From Gnetum montanum (taxonomy: Eukaryota; Streptophyta; Gnetopsida; Gnetales; Gnetaceae): a stretch of 64,000 bases of DNA. A program made the position numbers and the translations under genes. The notes beneath the pieces were generated by a model. The model searched no databases. It was not told where the DNA came from and saw only the letters and a list, made by a program, of their open reading frames with translations. The stretch lies in the NCBI GenBank assembly GCA_015680685.1, contig MNCI01005294.1, forward strand, positions 208,416-272,415, read 5' to 3'. The number at the start of each line of letters is the position of its first letter. Position 1 is the first letter of the stretch. This document shows positions 12,700 to 25,200 of this stretch, piece by piece.

Positions 12700-14160
12700 C
12701 AATCAAATTTTCCATGTCCAACAAGGTCTTACAGAGTACTCTAAAAAGAGGAGTATAACTCATGTAGAATCCATAGCTGCTTCTTCATGTTAGGCATGTA
12801 GGAAGAAAGAATCTTCTCCACCATAGACATCTACTCAACTAAGATAATCCATGTGTGCTAGGGAAAAGGTAGGATCTTCGTTAATGAAGGTCTTATGATT
12901 CATCAGTAAAACCATGGGAAAGGTAGAAAGAAATCTCTCTTATCTTTATAAGATAATGAATTCAATAGGACTTCTACCTCCTCTAAGTGATCATCAATTT
13001 ATGAAAATTGAGACTCCTCACTAGACAAACAGTGAAGGAGAACTAGAATTTACTAGACATTCTATGGTTTTAGAACCATCTTGTGCATATGCTTCATAAA
13101 ATGAATTATACTTAGAAGAACTAGTAGGAGTACTAGAACATATCCAATGGAGCCCATCCCTCAAATCAAGTAGTGAGTACTAGATGAATTTATTTAGGGG
13201 TATTCTTCTAAGAGGATTTCCAAATGTTATAGGAGTGATGATGCATCAAAACCCTTTGAGTAGCAAGCAATGGAGAGCATTTTTGGTGTAGTAGCATAGT
13301 GGGGACAAGCTATTCCCAAAACTTATTAGCATAAATCTACTTCATTATCTTCAAGGAAGAATCCATCTCATCCTCCTCCATCCTTTCAATTTAGGAAAAT
13401 GCTTCATCCTAGATGAGGACTAGTTATAGCAGCCTCCAATGATGACATTCAAAAGATATCCCACTCTAGTACTAGTAGTGGTGATGACAAGGAAGAGACA
13501 TACAAGCCTACATGAGATACATCTATTTGTGATGATGATACAAAATTTAGCAATTAGAGCTTTGATGTGATCCCATCCTTTTGAATGATGTCTAAAAAGA
13601 GGGAGAATTTTTATCATTGGGATGCATAGACATTATTTAGTTAATAGTCCTTGGTAAGATCTTTTGACATTTTTTGGATAGTGGCTATATCTTAACATGA
13701 TGGTTATTTATGAAAATTAGTGATCTATGGATGTAGGGTTTATGCTTACATTTTTTTGGCTATTTCATTTTATGGATATATATATATATTCTAATTTGAT
13801 TATATATGTTGATTGAAGCTTCTATGAGGATCTGTTGTTTGGTTATGGTTATAGTGGTATTGGGCTATGCTTGAATATTCTTGGGGATATGGTATGATTT
13901 ATGGATAATCATATTTATCCTATCAAGACATGTCTATGATTATGTAGTTTATGTGGATTATGTATTACATGTTATGGACTTGCATGTTGTGGACAAATAT
14001 GGATAATTTTCTTATGTCACTTATTCTTGTTAGTTCTATGAGATCATTGCTGATTAATGTATACCTATTAATCAATATCCAAAATTTTAGGCCTTCCCTA
14101 CTACCATAGGATTATTTTCTATATATATATATATATATATATTCTTATTGTTATGCTAAC
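12700..14160 (+). other. Unassigned sequence, possibly the 3' end of a copia-like element
   Basis: No protein motif recognised in 12700-13590. At 13593-13607 a run reading TAAAAAGAGGGAGAA resembles a copia polypurine tract, and the AT-rich sequence after it (13608-14160) could be an LTR. No second copy or PBS was found to confirm this. Confidence 0.25.
14121..14142. repeat. (TA)n microsatellite
   Basis: An uninterrupted AT dinucleotide run of 22 bases. Confidence 0.95.
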
Positions 14161-14584
14161 CTAATGAGTGGCGAGGTACCCCTACACTCAACCATATGAA
14201 ACGAGCATAGCATGCGCAATCCAATCGAACTCCGCAAACTAAATGCCTATGCACCCCATGGAACACTTCGGGTTAATCATTCATTATCTTCCCAAACTTA
14301 CTTGTAGTTGTCACGGTGTATGGTTAAGTAAGTCTAAGGTATATGATTTTTATAGTTTTTAAATGTTTTTATCCTATTCTATTGAGGTGAAGGGTTGAGA
14401 AAGCTAACTAACTCTAACTAAGGACTAATTCTAAATTAACTAGCGTCAGCATCCATTCCCACTTACTGTACACACCCTAAACTATGAAACTATGGCTACC
14501 AAACGTTAATTGTTACTGGGATCACCACACATAATGCACGTGCTTGAAGTGGTCATAGTAAGGCACTTAACTAGCCTAAATGTA

Positions 14585-14770
14585 ATGAGCAACTAATTCC
14601 TTGACTAGTCATACACATCCTTAGATGCTCGTAATCAAGTTGTACTCATTCCACATTCTAGGAGCTGAGGGTGAGAGAGACTAATCGCGATGAGTAGTCG
14701 ATTCCTTGATTAGCTGTACACATTCGTCAATGCTCGTAATCAAGTCGTACTTATGTCGCGCTAATGCAGG
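14585..14770. repeat. Tandem duplication of about 105 bp in F's LTR
   Basis: Two units share the order ATTCCTTGA-TAG, TACACAT, ATGCTCGTAATCAAG and GTAC-T-AT, with substitutions between them. This is LTR-internal expansion. Confidence 0.7.
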
Positions 14771-15016
14771 TAATAAATAATAGGTAGGCAATAACATGTA
14801 ATAAATCCTATTCAATGCACTGCAAGATTTGTCCACAAATCTTGTCTTTATTACTATACACAACTTGTGTTCTGGTACAAAGCTGCTCGAATAAAGATTT
14901 GTTCACTTGGGGACTCCTACTGCGGGCACATGGAAAATATTCTATCTCTGGAGTGATCAATCTGCCAGAGTTTTTCTACTTCAAGCCTAGGATGGAAAGT
15001 AAGGGGAGTGCTGCAT

Positions 15017-15027
15017 CTTATTTATAG
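15017..15027 (-). promoter_or_regulatory. TATA box of F's LTR promoter
   Basis: Minus-strand CTATAAATAAG, a close match to a plant TATA box. It lies downstream of a CpG-dense stretch (15040-15090) that contains the palindrome GCGATATCGC at 15077-15086. Confidence 0.5.
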
Positions 15028-15111
15028 ATTTGGTGGCAGACCACGATATTGCATACGCAACATCGCAAGGGACGATGCGATATCGCGACTTGTGCATAAT
15101 GCATCTCATCA

Positions 15112-17200
15112 TACCCCCATGACTGAATGAAAAATTATCCTCGAGTTCCTTACAATAATATAGGGAAGGTATGGAATTATTGAGGGGAATGGAACTAATG
15201 GAATGACATGTGAATAGATCATCATTACAAGACTTGACAAAAATGGTGTTCATGACAACAAGGATGAACACCTTATTACAATGACATCAGGCCTTAGTTG
15301 GTAGCTGAGAAAGAGAGAGAGAGAGAAAGAAGTGTTGCTACTGCCAATGCCAAGATTGTGCCTTCATTGTCCATCCATAAGCACGCCATTGATCTTGCTC
15401 CTTGCATAGCTATTTCAACGCTGCTCCATTCCAAGTGTTTGCTCCAGATCTAATCTGTTGTTTGAATGATCACCATCTACACACACAACACAATCTTATA
15501 TTAGCAAGGGTAAATGAATCATCATGTAATTGATACCTTGCTTCGGTGTAGGTCCATTAGCTAGGTTGTGGTATGGCTGATATGGAGTTGGGGATATCTT
15601 AATAATGATTACCGAAGGTGTAGGGGTTAGGAAAGAATTGAAGAATTTGGGGCTAAGAGAAAATCAAAAAAATCGAGCCTCGTACCCCCATGACTAATCA
15701 CGAACCTCCGATAGCATTAAAATGGAGAAGGAAAAGGAGTAAGAAAGATAGATAAAAAGGGGCAAGTATAGCATCAATGAAATGGATGTCAATATGATAA
15801 TGAACAAAATAAAATTAATTGCAAAATGTTAAGGGAAAAGAGTTTAATTAATGCTCCAAATAGGAATATTAGTGGGTCCTCCCCAAAGCAGGCTCATGCC
15901 CTTAGTGCCATGACAAACTTACATTCAAAGAGTTCGTAGGCTCTAGGAATGTCATTTGGAACAAGAGTTAAAGTCTTGACCATAAGAATTTACCAAAAAT
16001 AAAGCAAGGCATCAACCAAAATATATACACTAATGATACAATCGACAATGAGGTAAACAATGGAGAGAAGGATGGAGAGAAGAAAATGGAATGGAATCCC
16101 AAGAACAAGGTGGTGTACATCCCCTTGTGTGTTGCATGATTAATGTGACTTGGCAACTCTCATTCCAACTCCAGCGTCAAACCAACCACTTCCAGTGACT
16201 TCGCATCAATGCATTCAGCTAAACCATCCACTTACATTACAAGAATGCATCTCCAAAGAGCCACCACAATTCCAATGAAACAGAGGAGAGAATGGGAAGC
16301 GAGAAGGGCCTTAGTTAGAGGGAACACTTTTGCTTCCATAACCAGTGCTTGTAGCCCAAGTTTATTCATCTAAGGGGTGTGCTTTGAATTCTCACTCCTT
16401 TTTTTTTGTGTTTTGTGTTTTTATGCATGAGAACCAAACCATTCAAAGACTTTTTTTTTTTTATTGTCTTAGCTTCCAATAGTTGGGTAACATTGGAACA
16501 ACAAGAAAACTTAAGAAGAAAAACATCCAAGCACCCAAGAGAATGACCAACACAAAAGCATCAAGTTCCCTTGAAGTTACACCCTTTTCAATCCTTGAGT
16601 CCTTCCTTAATTTGAGAAATGCCCAGTTACCAATTCGTTTAAGTTCTTATTAGAAGAGGACTATACATTTCCAAGCCAAGAGAGACCATAGAAACTGGTG
16701 GATGGATGGATGAAGTGATCTCATTGCCTTCCATATCAAAAGAAACATACCTTAGTATCAGCATTGTGACTTAAAGGTCAAAACCAAACATTAGCAATCA
16801 ACAAGAAAACAATTCATACCATCATGAAGAACACTTATTATGGGACAAACTTACATGATGGATCACACACACACACACACACACAAAATGGAAAAAGTAT
16901 AACGATGTTGTAAAACAAAAACAAGAAAAGTTAAAGAAATTTGTAAAACAAAAATGTGTAAGAAAAAAACATGTAAAAAAAAATCAAAAAATAACTGAAG
17001 ACCCCATATGATTAGCATAGGTGGCCATCTCCCCCATGATTGAGTGGAAAGGGAGAGATCCGAAATAATGAGCGCCTGTTTGAATTTCTAAGAAGTGTTC
17101 AACTTCTCCCAATTGATGATCTTAGATTAATGGGTGGAAGTTGGCAACACTCATATTCCAATGTATATATGCTTTTGTTATGGGCATGGGTTTTCTCAGT
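15112..17200 (-). other. Noncoding interior of element F
   Basis: Lies between protease and the 3' LTR, where RT and integrase would be expected, but no motif of either was seen on either strand. It contains a (GA)n run at 15307-15328 and a (CA)n run at 16864-16885. The phrase CCCCCATGA recurs at 15113, 15686 and 17030. Confidence 0.5.
16864..16885. repeat. (CA)n microsatellite
   Basis: An uninterrupted CA dinucleotide run. Confidence 0.95.
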
Positions 17201-17917
17201 TCATTCCATGCATATTTGGTTGCTCCTTCGAGTAGCTGTCAACCACGGGGTGTCTACTACTGGTTGTGTGGTTGCTACATATAGGAATTTTTGTTTCAAA
17301 GTTTCAAGAGCACACCTGCTACATGGAGGCATTTCCTCCATGTCATCACCTGATGAATCACTGTATGTGATGCATGGAACTTTCCTCTTCTTTATCTTTC
17401 CATAAATTTTTATCTTAGAAATTTCCAAGGAAAGATCACGGATCGTAAGGCATGCATCTACTATACTAAGCCATGCCCTTCCCATTATAATTGGGAAGTC
17501 CCCTTCATTGTTGTTGACTTCAATCACCATGAAATCAGCTGGGTAAGACCAACCACACACCGTGGTAATGATATCCTCCACCAATCCAAAGGGAATGGTG
17601 ATGGACTAGTCTGCTAGCTCTAGTTGGATGTTGCTCTTCTTAAGTTGGGGTAGGTTCTAGGTGTGATACATCTCTCATGAAATTAAGTTAACTCCAAAAC
17701 CTGAGTTAAGAAGAGCCCTATGTGGTTTATTTCTGGTGATTTGTAAATATATTAAGGGACTCCCAGGGTCATTTAGTTTTCTAAGAAGGTGACCTACCTT
17801 AATCCAGTCGGTTATGGTATGTGTTAACATAACTGTATCCATTAAGCTCTGATTTTGGATGGAAGGGTGCTCCAAAGTGTTAGATGGTGATGGAAGAGTG
17901 TACATGGGCTCAACCAC
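17201..17917 (-). pseudogene. Element F aspartic protease domain (Athila type)
   Basis: In the family, the protease cleaves the Gag-Pol precursor inside the virus-like particle. The minus frame reads KLNDPGSPLIYLQI, then LLNSGFGVNLIS at the active site. The catalytic Asp of the usual DxG motif is Asn here. Then LELAD, SITIPFGLVEDI, PADFMVIEV and FPIIMGRAWL, matching the order of plant Athila proteases (VEDV, PADF, ILGRPFL). The frame is continuous apart from three stops, so decay is moderate. The protein should continue into RT but does not. Family call is confident; activity is excluded by the Asn and the stops. Confidence 0.85.
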
Positions 17918-17920
17918 TTG

Positions 17921-19808
17921 TTATTGTGAGAGTTTGTCTAGGCTTTTGGTTCTGAAGAAAGGTCTTCTCTTTTTATAGTTGTCAGAACCAGCAATAGGTT
18001 GGATATTTACAGCTCTCATAGTGTGACGTTGCTGTGGTTGAGGAGGAAGTTCCCCTTGCATTGTTGGAGCAGGAGGTGTTATGGAAACTACTTGTGGTGG
18101 AAGAGGTGCAAATGGATTAGGAGAATGGTGTGGGTATGGAGTGTCTCCCAGAGGAGAAGGAGTCCTTTTGAAGTACTCCCAAACTTGGTAGTGATGGTGG
18201 GGATTTGAGTGACTCATAGAGTCACTTGGAGAAATCGACTACTACACATAATATCCATAAGGGTGAGGCTACCAGTAAGGGTACTGATATTTCGGTGATG
18301 GCATCCCCCATTACTATGGGTATTTCTACTATTGATGTTGTTCAATGGACTGTGGTGGAGTTCTACTTGGATAATACGTTAGTGGTTGGTGGAACTACCT
18401 TTGGTTACCTTGTGGATAAGGTAAACTTCGGGGTGTTTGTCGTTGGTTAGGTTTTGGATTAAGCACATACACCCCAGACTCTTGTAGATGTGAGATGATG
18501 GGTCAACATCCCTTAGGATGGTCATAGTGATAGATCTCACATCCACCGTCATCATCTGTGTTAGAGTCCATAGCCACATCGGAGTTAGTGATTTTCCCCT
18601 TACCCTTGTTATGTGCAAGGCCTAAATCTCTCCACCTTTTATTACCTTTGTCACTACTTTATTCTACCTTAGACTCTTCTACAATTTTTAAGACAGTTTC
18701 AATTTTAGAGTCTAAGGAACTCCATACATCATCTACCTTTGCCACTATTTCTGTTGTCAACTTTTGAAGCGGCAAGGTCTTTCTGTTCACCAACTCTTCG
18801 ATTGGTGACTCATCCTCTTCATCACAAAATTTCACTCCCTTATTTTGAAGAGAGGGATAATGGTTGTACTTTTCCGCACTTTCCCTTTTGCATAGCTCAC
18901 CTTCTTCTTTTGCTACTTGTTCCAACAAGCTATGTACTTCATGGAATCTAAGTTGTGAGAGTCTCCCTTAGGCATAAGTTCCAAGGGTTCTTCTAGTTTC
19001 ATGCCTTAGCCCATCCACGATGTGGCAAAGTTGATCCCGCTGAGCATACCCATGGCCTGGGCAACAATGTAACAATGTGTAGTAGTGAACCATGGCAACA
19101 TCCAAGGGTTCATATGTACCTTGCTTTGAGCCTTGGATCTACTTATGCAAATTGAACACTCTAGAGTATGTTTGATACTTTTTGTTGAACACTTCTAGCA
19201 TTGTACTCCACCTCTTGATGGTTTCCGGTTCTAAGGACTGGTACCAGCTCTCTGCTTCTTTGGTGAGTGTCTTTGGGAACAACTTAAGTTTTTGCCACTT
19301 AGTTTCTATATTCTACAAGGCACAGGCATCATGGAATGCCTATAAATGATTTTGCGAATTAGCATTGCATCCTCCTTCAAATCATGGGATATTGTTCATG
19401 TCTAATTGTTTGATCCAACTATCCTTTAAATGCCTTGTGGGAATCCTAACTACCTTCGTGATGTCAAGCATACTTCAGGTTGTGAGTAGGGGCTCTTCAT
19501 GATCATCTCTTTCATGATGCCTGTGATGTGTCCGTTGTTCCATACTCTTCCTACATCCTTTGACTTTCAACTTTCCCGTCAAGGTCTTTCATCCTTCTTA
19601 CCTTTATCCTCACCTTNGTGATGTAAAGAAGGGGAACCATCGCCATGATGATGTTTCTTGCCTTCTCTTCGGCTGCTACGGCCCCAATCGTGGTGATGAT
19701 CAAAGTGCCCATCCTTAGCATGAGTGGTTGTTCCCTCTGTGAACAGTTGGTGTTCACAGGCATCAGAATTAGGGATATGTATCGTTGATCATAGGTTCTG
19801 ATACACAT
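17921..19808 (-). pseudogene. Element F Gag
   Basis: Gag forms the virus-like particle and binds element RNA. On the minus strand the Retrotrans_gag core is seen at about 19400-18950: LKLFPKTLTKEAESWYQSL, then RWSTMLEVFNKKYQ, and further on CHIVDGLRHETRRTLG. A charged stretch follows (18928-18659). A degraded zinc knuckle at 18541-18506 reads CEIYHYDHPKGC, with the second Cys replaced by Tyr. A proline-rich linker (18217-17921) leads to the protease. Several stops interrupt the frame, and one base at 19617 is n. The core is among the better preserved coding stretches in the window. Confidence 0.8.
19794..19806 (-). promoter_or_regulatory. Primer-binding-site-like sequence of element F
   Basis: Minus strand GTGTATCAGAACC resembles TGGTATCAGAGCC, the site complementary to initiator Met tRNA, with one base missing and one changed. 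Its position just before the gag frame fits. Confidence 0.4.
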
Positions 19809-19809
19809 T

Positions 19810-20372
19810 CGTCACAATTCATATGATATCAAGTTTTGAAGCTATTTTAAGAATTGCAACAATCATATGATATTAACAAGGCTATAAAAAAGACTATACC
19901 TATTTGGGAAAAGAAAGCACTATTCATGTACTTAAGCCATCATTGTATACATTTTTAAAGATACTTTTGTACTTCAATTTTCTATCTTTTTTGAGTTATT
20001 TATTAATTTTGTAGAGCTTAAAGTAAGGAATATAAAGATTAGTTCATTTTCTTCCTTGACATTTCTATTCTATCATAGTAAGCCCTATGGATTGGATGTG
20101 CTTCTTGAGGGAAGGAATCATTGAGCATATTGGGACCTTAAGGGTTTGGGCATGTTTCTAAGAAAAAACATCCCAAGAGGAGCTCATACTTTGTAAAAGT
20201 GATGGTATCCTTGAAATCACATTTTTTGAGGAACAAAGTATGGAGGTATGTAAGAATTAAACTCTTTGAGAATGGATGTACCCAAGTTGGGGAACCATGT
20301 AAATCTATTTATAAAATTGGATCCAATTTGGTTGAACTTATTCAATTCCCCTTTTAAGTTCTCAATCCTCAA
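19810..20372. other. Probable 5' LTR remnant of element G
   Basis: AT-rich, no coding sequence. It lies directly left of a copia primer site, so it is probably LTR, but no second copy was found and the left limit is unknown. Confidence 0.3.
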
Positions 20373-20385
20373 GTGGCATCAAAGT
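20373..20385 (+). promoter_or_regulatory. Primer binding site of element G (initiator Met tRNA type)
   Basis: GTGGCATCAAAG matches the plant copia site TGGTATCAGAG with two differences. It lies 13 bases before the gag ATG. Confidence 0.6.
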
Positions 20386-20397
20386 TAGGAGTGAACT

Positions 20398-20510
20398 ATG
20401 GAAGCAACATCTTATGTCAAGCCACCAATGTTTGATGGGATTGACTTCACATATTAGAAATCATGAATGTAAGGATTCTTTAAATCCATGAAATTTGAAT
20501 TATCATAATC
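20398..20510 (+). pseudogene. Element G: truncated copia Gag start
   Basis: ATG at 20398 opens MEATSYVKPPMFDGIDFTY, then a stop and a decayed continuation to FFKSMKFE. This is the N-terminus of plant copia Gag and closely matches the same region of element D on the other strand (MEGTSYTKPPMFDGYDFTYW). The Gag similarity ends near 20510, so the rest of the element is lost. Its primer site sits in the expected place. G and D are therefore two members of one copia group, in opposite orientation. Confidence 0.75.
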
Positions 20511-20519
20511 CTTCTTGGA

Positions 20520-22205
20520 AATTTAAGCATCAAAAGAATTACTTAATTATCTTAATCTTAAAATAATTAGAGTTTACCAACTTAAATTTTCTCAAAGATA
20601 TCCTATTACTTGATTTGAATGGTTTTTTTGTTACTTGGTCCATGATGTAAGCCTTGCATTATATAGTCTTACTTGTATATCCTTTGAAACATCCTTGAAT
20701 CTACAAATCCATTTTAAAGGAACATGTCCTAGTCTTACATATTAAACTTTACATATTAATTAATGTGTACTTGTATGCGATAACTATAAATTATTATGAA
20801 ATAGCTTTTCATTCTAAATCTATTACTGCTCTACTATTTACGTACGTGAGCTTGCCTTCAAGCTACATTGTGAGATACTTGATGTTATTTTTCATTGCAT
20901 TTCTATCAATTTTTGTCATACTTATGTCAAAATTTTTTGACTTGAGTACTTAGTAATAGTAGATATTTTTTTTTTCAATTGAATATTTATAGAATGTATA
21001 CTCAATGGAGTTTATGTGCTCTTATGTGCTCCATTGGAAGATTTTAATAACATAGTTTATATTTCTCTAGTTGGCCATAAGTTTGTATTTTCTATCATGA
21101 TTATGTTAGAACACATCAAAAATAATAGATTATGCTATTAGAAATAAAAGTTATGATATTAAAAGCAAAACCAACCACACATTTGAAGCCGTGAATAAAA
21201 GGTGAGAAATTAAAAGTTATGAGCCCTTACCAAATTACAATAAAAACTCAAGAAATTAATTCTATTACCTTTCATCTAAATTTATACATGTGGTTGATTT
21301 TAGGATAATTAAAGGTTCATTAAGCATAGACATATTCTTCAATAACTTAGAAAAATCCGGAGACACCTAGTGACTAATATCGTTGGCATTTCTATTTATT
21401 TCAATAATTACTTCCTTGTTGCCAACTTGGATGTTATATACTAAAAAATATGTTAGAGAAGTATTGGACCTCCTTAACTCATATTTTATCTCAAAATGTG
21501 AGCTAGTTAATTTTAGGATATATTTGAGATATACATGCACATTGATGTATTTGAGAAAAAAATCCATAAGCACAATCCATATTGGAAAATTGCAATAAAT
21601 CCTAGAGAAAAAATGTTCTATGAAACTAATAATGAACTTGTAAAAATAATCTATATTGTAAAAGCAATAAATTGTATACAAAAATTTTTCTCTTATGAAA
21701 AATAAAGAAGGATACATAAGAAAAGCCCACATCTTACAAATAATATAATGAACCTACAAAAAAAACACCTTGTAGATACAACAATGAACACAAAAGAATA
21801 ATCAATCTTGTTATGTTACAACAACAAACTGATAAGAATAACTTGCCTTGAAAACATGAAAATGAGTATTTTAGGAAACATATATTCTAAAAAATAGTAC
21901 CAAACATATAGGATAACTTCATCTTTTTAAAATAATAATGATTTATACAAAAGCAGTTTATTATATAAAATCCAATCAAACCTATAAGTGAAATTATGAA
22001 GCTCAATAATCTAACCACATATTCTGGTGATTTGTAATCAAGAGTAACTACTATTAACATGGTTTTTAATTACTCTTGACTATAACACCATCTTAATTAG
22101 CTAAATTCTCTAGTATTTCTTTTTGTACTTAACATCAAAGCATATCCTTCTCCTTTACAATATCTGCTATAATTGCTATCTATAACTTCTACAACTATGG
22201 TAACA
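20520..22205. other. Unassigned AT-rich stretch
   Basis: No domain recognised. The longest frame is a 121-codon minus-strand ORF (21732-21367), rich in Phe, Ile, Tyr and Lys, which I cannot place and which may be chance. A 10-base inverted repeat (22038-22047 with 22070-22079) could form a hairpin. Confidence 0.4.
22038..22079. repeat. Short inverted repeat (10-bp arms)
   Basis: TCAAGAGTAA and its exact reverse complement TTACTCTTGA are separated by 22 bases. No transposon ends were seen around it. Confidence 0.6.
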
Positions 22206-22210
22206 CTACA

Positions 22211-25200
22211 TGTAACAATCTATATTTTTGGCATCCTTGCTACATATGGTCTTCATTGATATTGTAATTTTTTTGGTTGGGTGTATTTTATGCATGTTAT
22301 CTTTTCAATATGTTTTGTGATGATAAGCTTTGAGATAGTTGGGTGTAATAATTAATTACATATCTTCTGGTATATATATATATATATATATGCATCTTTC
22401 TTACCATTTACTAGATGTGCACTAACCTATTGTTAAGTGTGACTAGATTTCATGAGAATTAGTTGGAAGCATGGGATGACATGGTTTGTTTGATTTCTTT
22501 ATATGTATTTTATGGGCATGTTTGCTATATGGTATTGGTAGCTAATTTTTCAATATTTAATTTATTAGTTTTATTTTTAAAAGAGGCTTATTAGGATATT
22601 TTAGGAAAAGTGATTTTTTAGGCATTTTCTTTATTAATTAATTTAGCATGTGTGAGAGTTGCATGAGAATAGAGGAAGTTACTTATGTGTTGGAAAGGAT
22701 TAGTTGGCAATATTCTTTTAGTTTAATGTTTGTTTTGGTAATTAGTTATTTCTTTCTATTTGATGATCTTCATTAAAATTTTCATGGCTCCTTTTTCCCA
22801 CACTCTTTGATGATTTAGAAGACGTATTATAATAGATTGAAGATAGTGAAGGTGCTTATAGATTACATATTAGTTATGCGATTACTTGCATTTTTGTCGT
22901 GTTGCTCTCTTCTTTTGTGGATTTTGTTGTGTATATTTGGAGGTAGGTGATCTTGGTCCCTTTTCCATTTATTTGCAAGTTTGTGCATATTAATGGAATG
23001 GATTTTGCATTAATTTTTCCATATTATTATTATGATGTTATTTTCTAGCTAATGGATATTGCTTTAAATGTTTAAAATGTTGATTTGGTAGATATTGTGT
23101 GCATAATTGATGATAATTATATTATCAATTTCATTCATTTTGGATATGGGTTTTGTGAGATTATTCAAACAATTTTGTGGAATTGGTTTTTATTGATTCA
23201 TTGGTTATTAATAGTGGTGTTAAAATGATTAAAACTATTGTAATTCTTATTTGGGTGTGATCTTGAGCTCAAAGATACATGGTTTGGTTTCATTTGATGG
23301 ACAATTGGAGTATTGGGATTTCTAAGCATCTTTGACATTTCTTACCTAGATCTATTTTATCACTTTTATGATTCTAAGATCTTATCATGAATTGTTTTTT
23401 AGACTTTTCTTATTTTGTGATGGACTCATTGATTCCTTGTTTTGTCATTCTTATTATTATCAAAGTCATGTGGATGTAATTTTTTGCATTATGAGATCTT
23501 TCATAGATTTGTGCTCTTTTGTTAATTTGAGTTTTTCACACTAATTTATTGATTGGATTATACTTTTCTTCCCTTAGTTTTTCATCTTGAATTGTTGAAT
23601 CCTTAGGTGCGGTTTGCCTAGCCTTTCCATCATTTTGAAGTTTTCTTATCTAAATCAATGTCTTTCCCTACCTAAATAGAATGTCCTTGACCTTTGTAAG
23701 GCATCTTTTCCATGTGCCAACCTATCAAGGAAAATGTTTCCATCATAATAAAGACATCTTATCCAACCTTGAGATATCTCACCTAAGATGTCTCAACCTA
23801 AGCTAAGTTGTCTCCTAGCTTCTAGAGGCATCTCACACTCACTAAAGATGTCTCCCTTGAAATTTCTTTAGTTTTTCAAAGACATATTTCAACCTCTACA
23901 AATGTCTCACCATACTCCCAAACATCTCCTTTTAAATATATTTTATTTTTAGGACATTTCTCCTATGATCCAGTCCTAACATTAACTTAATTTTTGTGAA
24001 GTTTGCTCCTTCTATGTGCTCTAGAACTTGGTTTTCTTAGTCTCTAAGCTTCTTAAAACCCTATTGAATCTCTTATCTTTATTGAATTGATTATCATTTC
24101 CTTTGGGTCTTCAAATGTTGGATATTTTTCTTTTCTTGGATGATTGTTGATTAGTTTGAATGTTGATCAATTTGTATTAATTTTTTCATTTTAATTAGGA
24201 TCTTAATTTCATATATTGACCTTTTAGATGTTTGTTTTATGTACGTTTCCAAAACATGATTTCATTATTCTTCTCCTAAGGGATCTTAATTTTTTATGCA
24301 TCCATCTTGGATTAGTGGACATTCCATGATTTGAATATTGATTGATATATGATGAATGATTATTTTTGAATTCAATCTTCTATTTATTTTTGTAAAATTG
24401 ATTTTTTGGAAGCTATGATATGATTTCTCTCCTTGGATTTTTCATCATCTTGGGATGTTGATGAAATATGTAAGATCTCTTGGATGTTGTGTTTGATTCC
24501 TTATGATGTTAGAATTTTCTTGTTTTCAATTTGGGTTTGTTGGTATCATGTTATTTCTTGGACTAGTACCCTTGTGAAGATTCCTTATGTTTTTTGATCT
24601 ATTGATGAGATGGATTCTTTTCATTTTTTATTTCTCTTCATCATTAGTTTGGTTCCCATGTTTGTATTCTTATTAGATGTTTGGATGATGGGGCTAGCAC
24701 CAAGTTGTGTAACTAATTGAAGATGGGCTTTCTAGAGTTGGTTTTGTTATTGATCCCCACAAGGATGCATTAGTGTGAAATTTTTTATGGGTCACATCCT
24801 ATGCAAGAGGTTGATTCCATGGCTCATTAGTCCCTCTTTGTTTGATGCCTCTAGAACATTAAAGGTCATGTCCTAGGTGATATCTCCAGTACTGATATGC
24901 TTAGGAATGTTGGAAGTGAGTCTTGGATGATGCTTCATGTTCTATTTAAGACTAATAATAAGTTAATACACATGATAATTTGATATTTAGTTTGGATATG
25001 TTTTGGTTTTTACATTTCACAAGTACCCCATTTCTTGTAGTGATGGTTGGAGTGCGAAAATCATAGTTTGATAATGTTTGATGGTTGAATGTTTGGCTAT
25101 GCATTATGTGCTGGTTTAGTTGTGATTTTTTTAGCTCACCTATTTTTTAGGTCAACCATACTCCTCCCAACGTTCATAATATTTGTTCATTTATTAGTTG

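Larger units (their letters stand above)
14165..15111 (-). repeat. 3' LTR of element F
   Basis: On the minus strand a polypurine run (GTCATGGGGGTA) precedes TGATGAGATGC, which I take as the LTR start at 15111. A TATA box follows about 85 bases in. The left end near 14165 is a guess. The LTR contains a tandem duplication of roughly 105 bases (about 14585-14660 and 14690-14765), both copies holding ATGCTCGTAATCAAG. CpG is far commoner here than in most of the window. Confidence 0.5.
14165..19806 (-). mobile_element. Element F: Athila-like gag-protease retrotransposon without RT or integrase
   Basis: Read on the minus strand: primer-site-like sequence (19806-19794), gag (19808-17921), protease (17917-17201), about 2 kb without coding capacity, a polypurine tract at the 15112 edge, and a 3' LTR (15111 down to about 14165). 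The protease order and spacing follow plant Athila-type elements. No RT, RNase H or integrase motif was found where they should follow. The 5' LTR to the right of 19806 could not be matched to the 3' LTR, so the element is probably truncated there. Confidence 0.65.

Noticed and set aside
16000-17000. Env-like gene of an Athila element after protease
   Set aside because: No long frame, signal peptide or membrane pattern was found on the minus strand.
21367-21732. 121-codon minus-strand frame considered as copia protein
   Set aside because: Composition is Phe/Ile/Tyr/Lys-rich as expected for AT-rich DNA, and no motif of integrase, RT or Gag could be aligned.
22040-22080. MITE suggested by the inverted repeat
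   Set aside because: Only ten-base arms with a 22-base loop and no flanking duplication.
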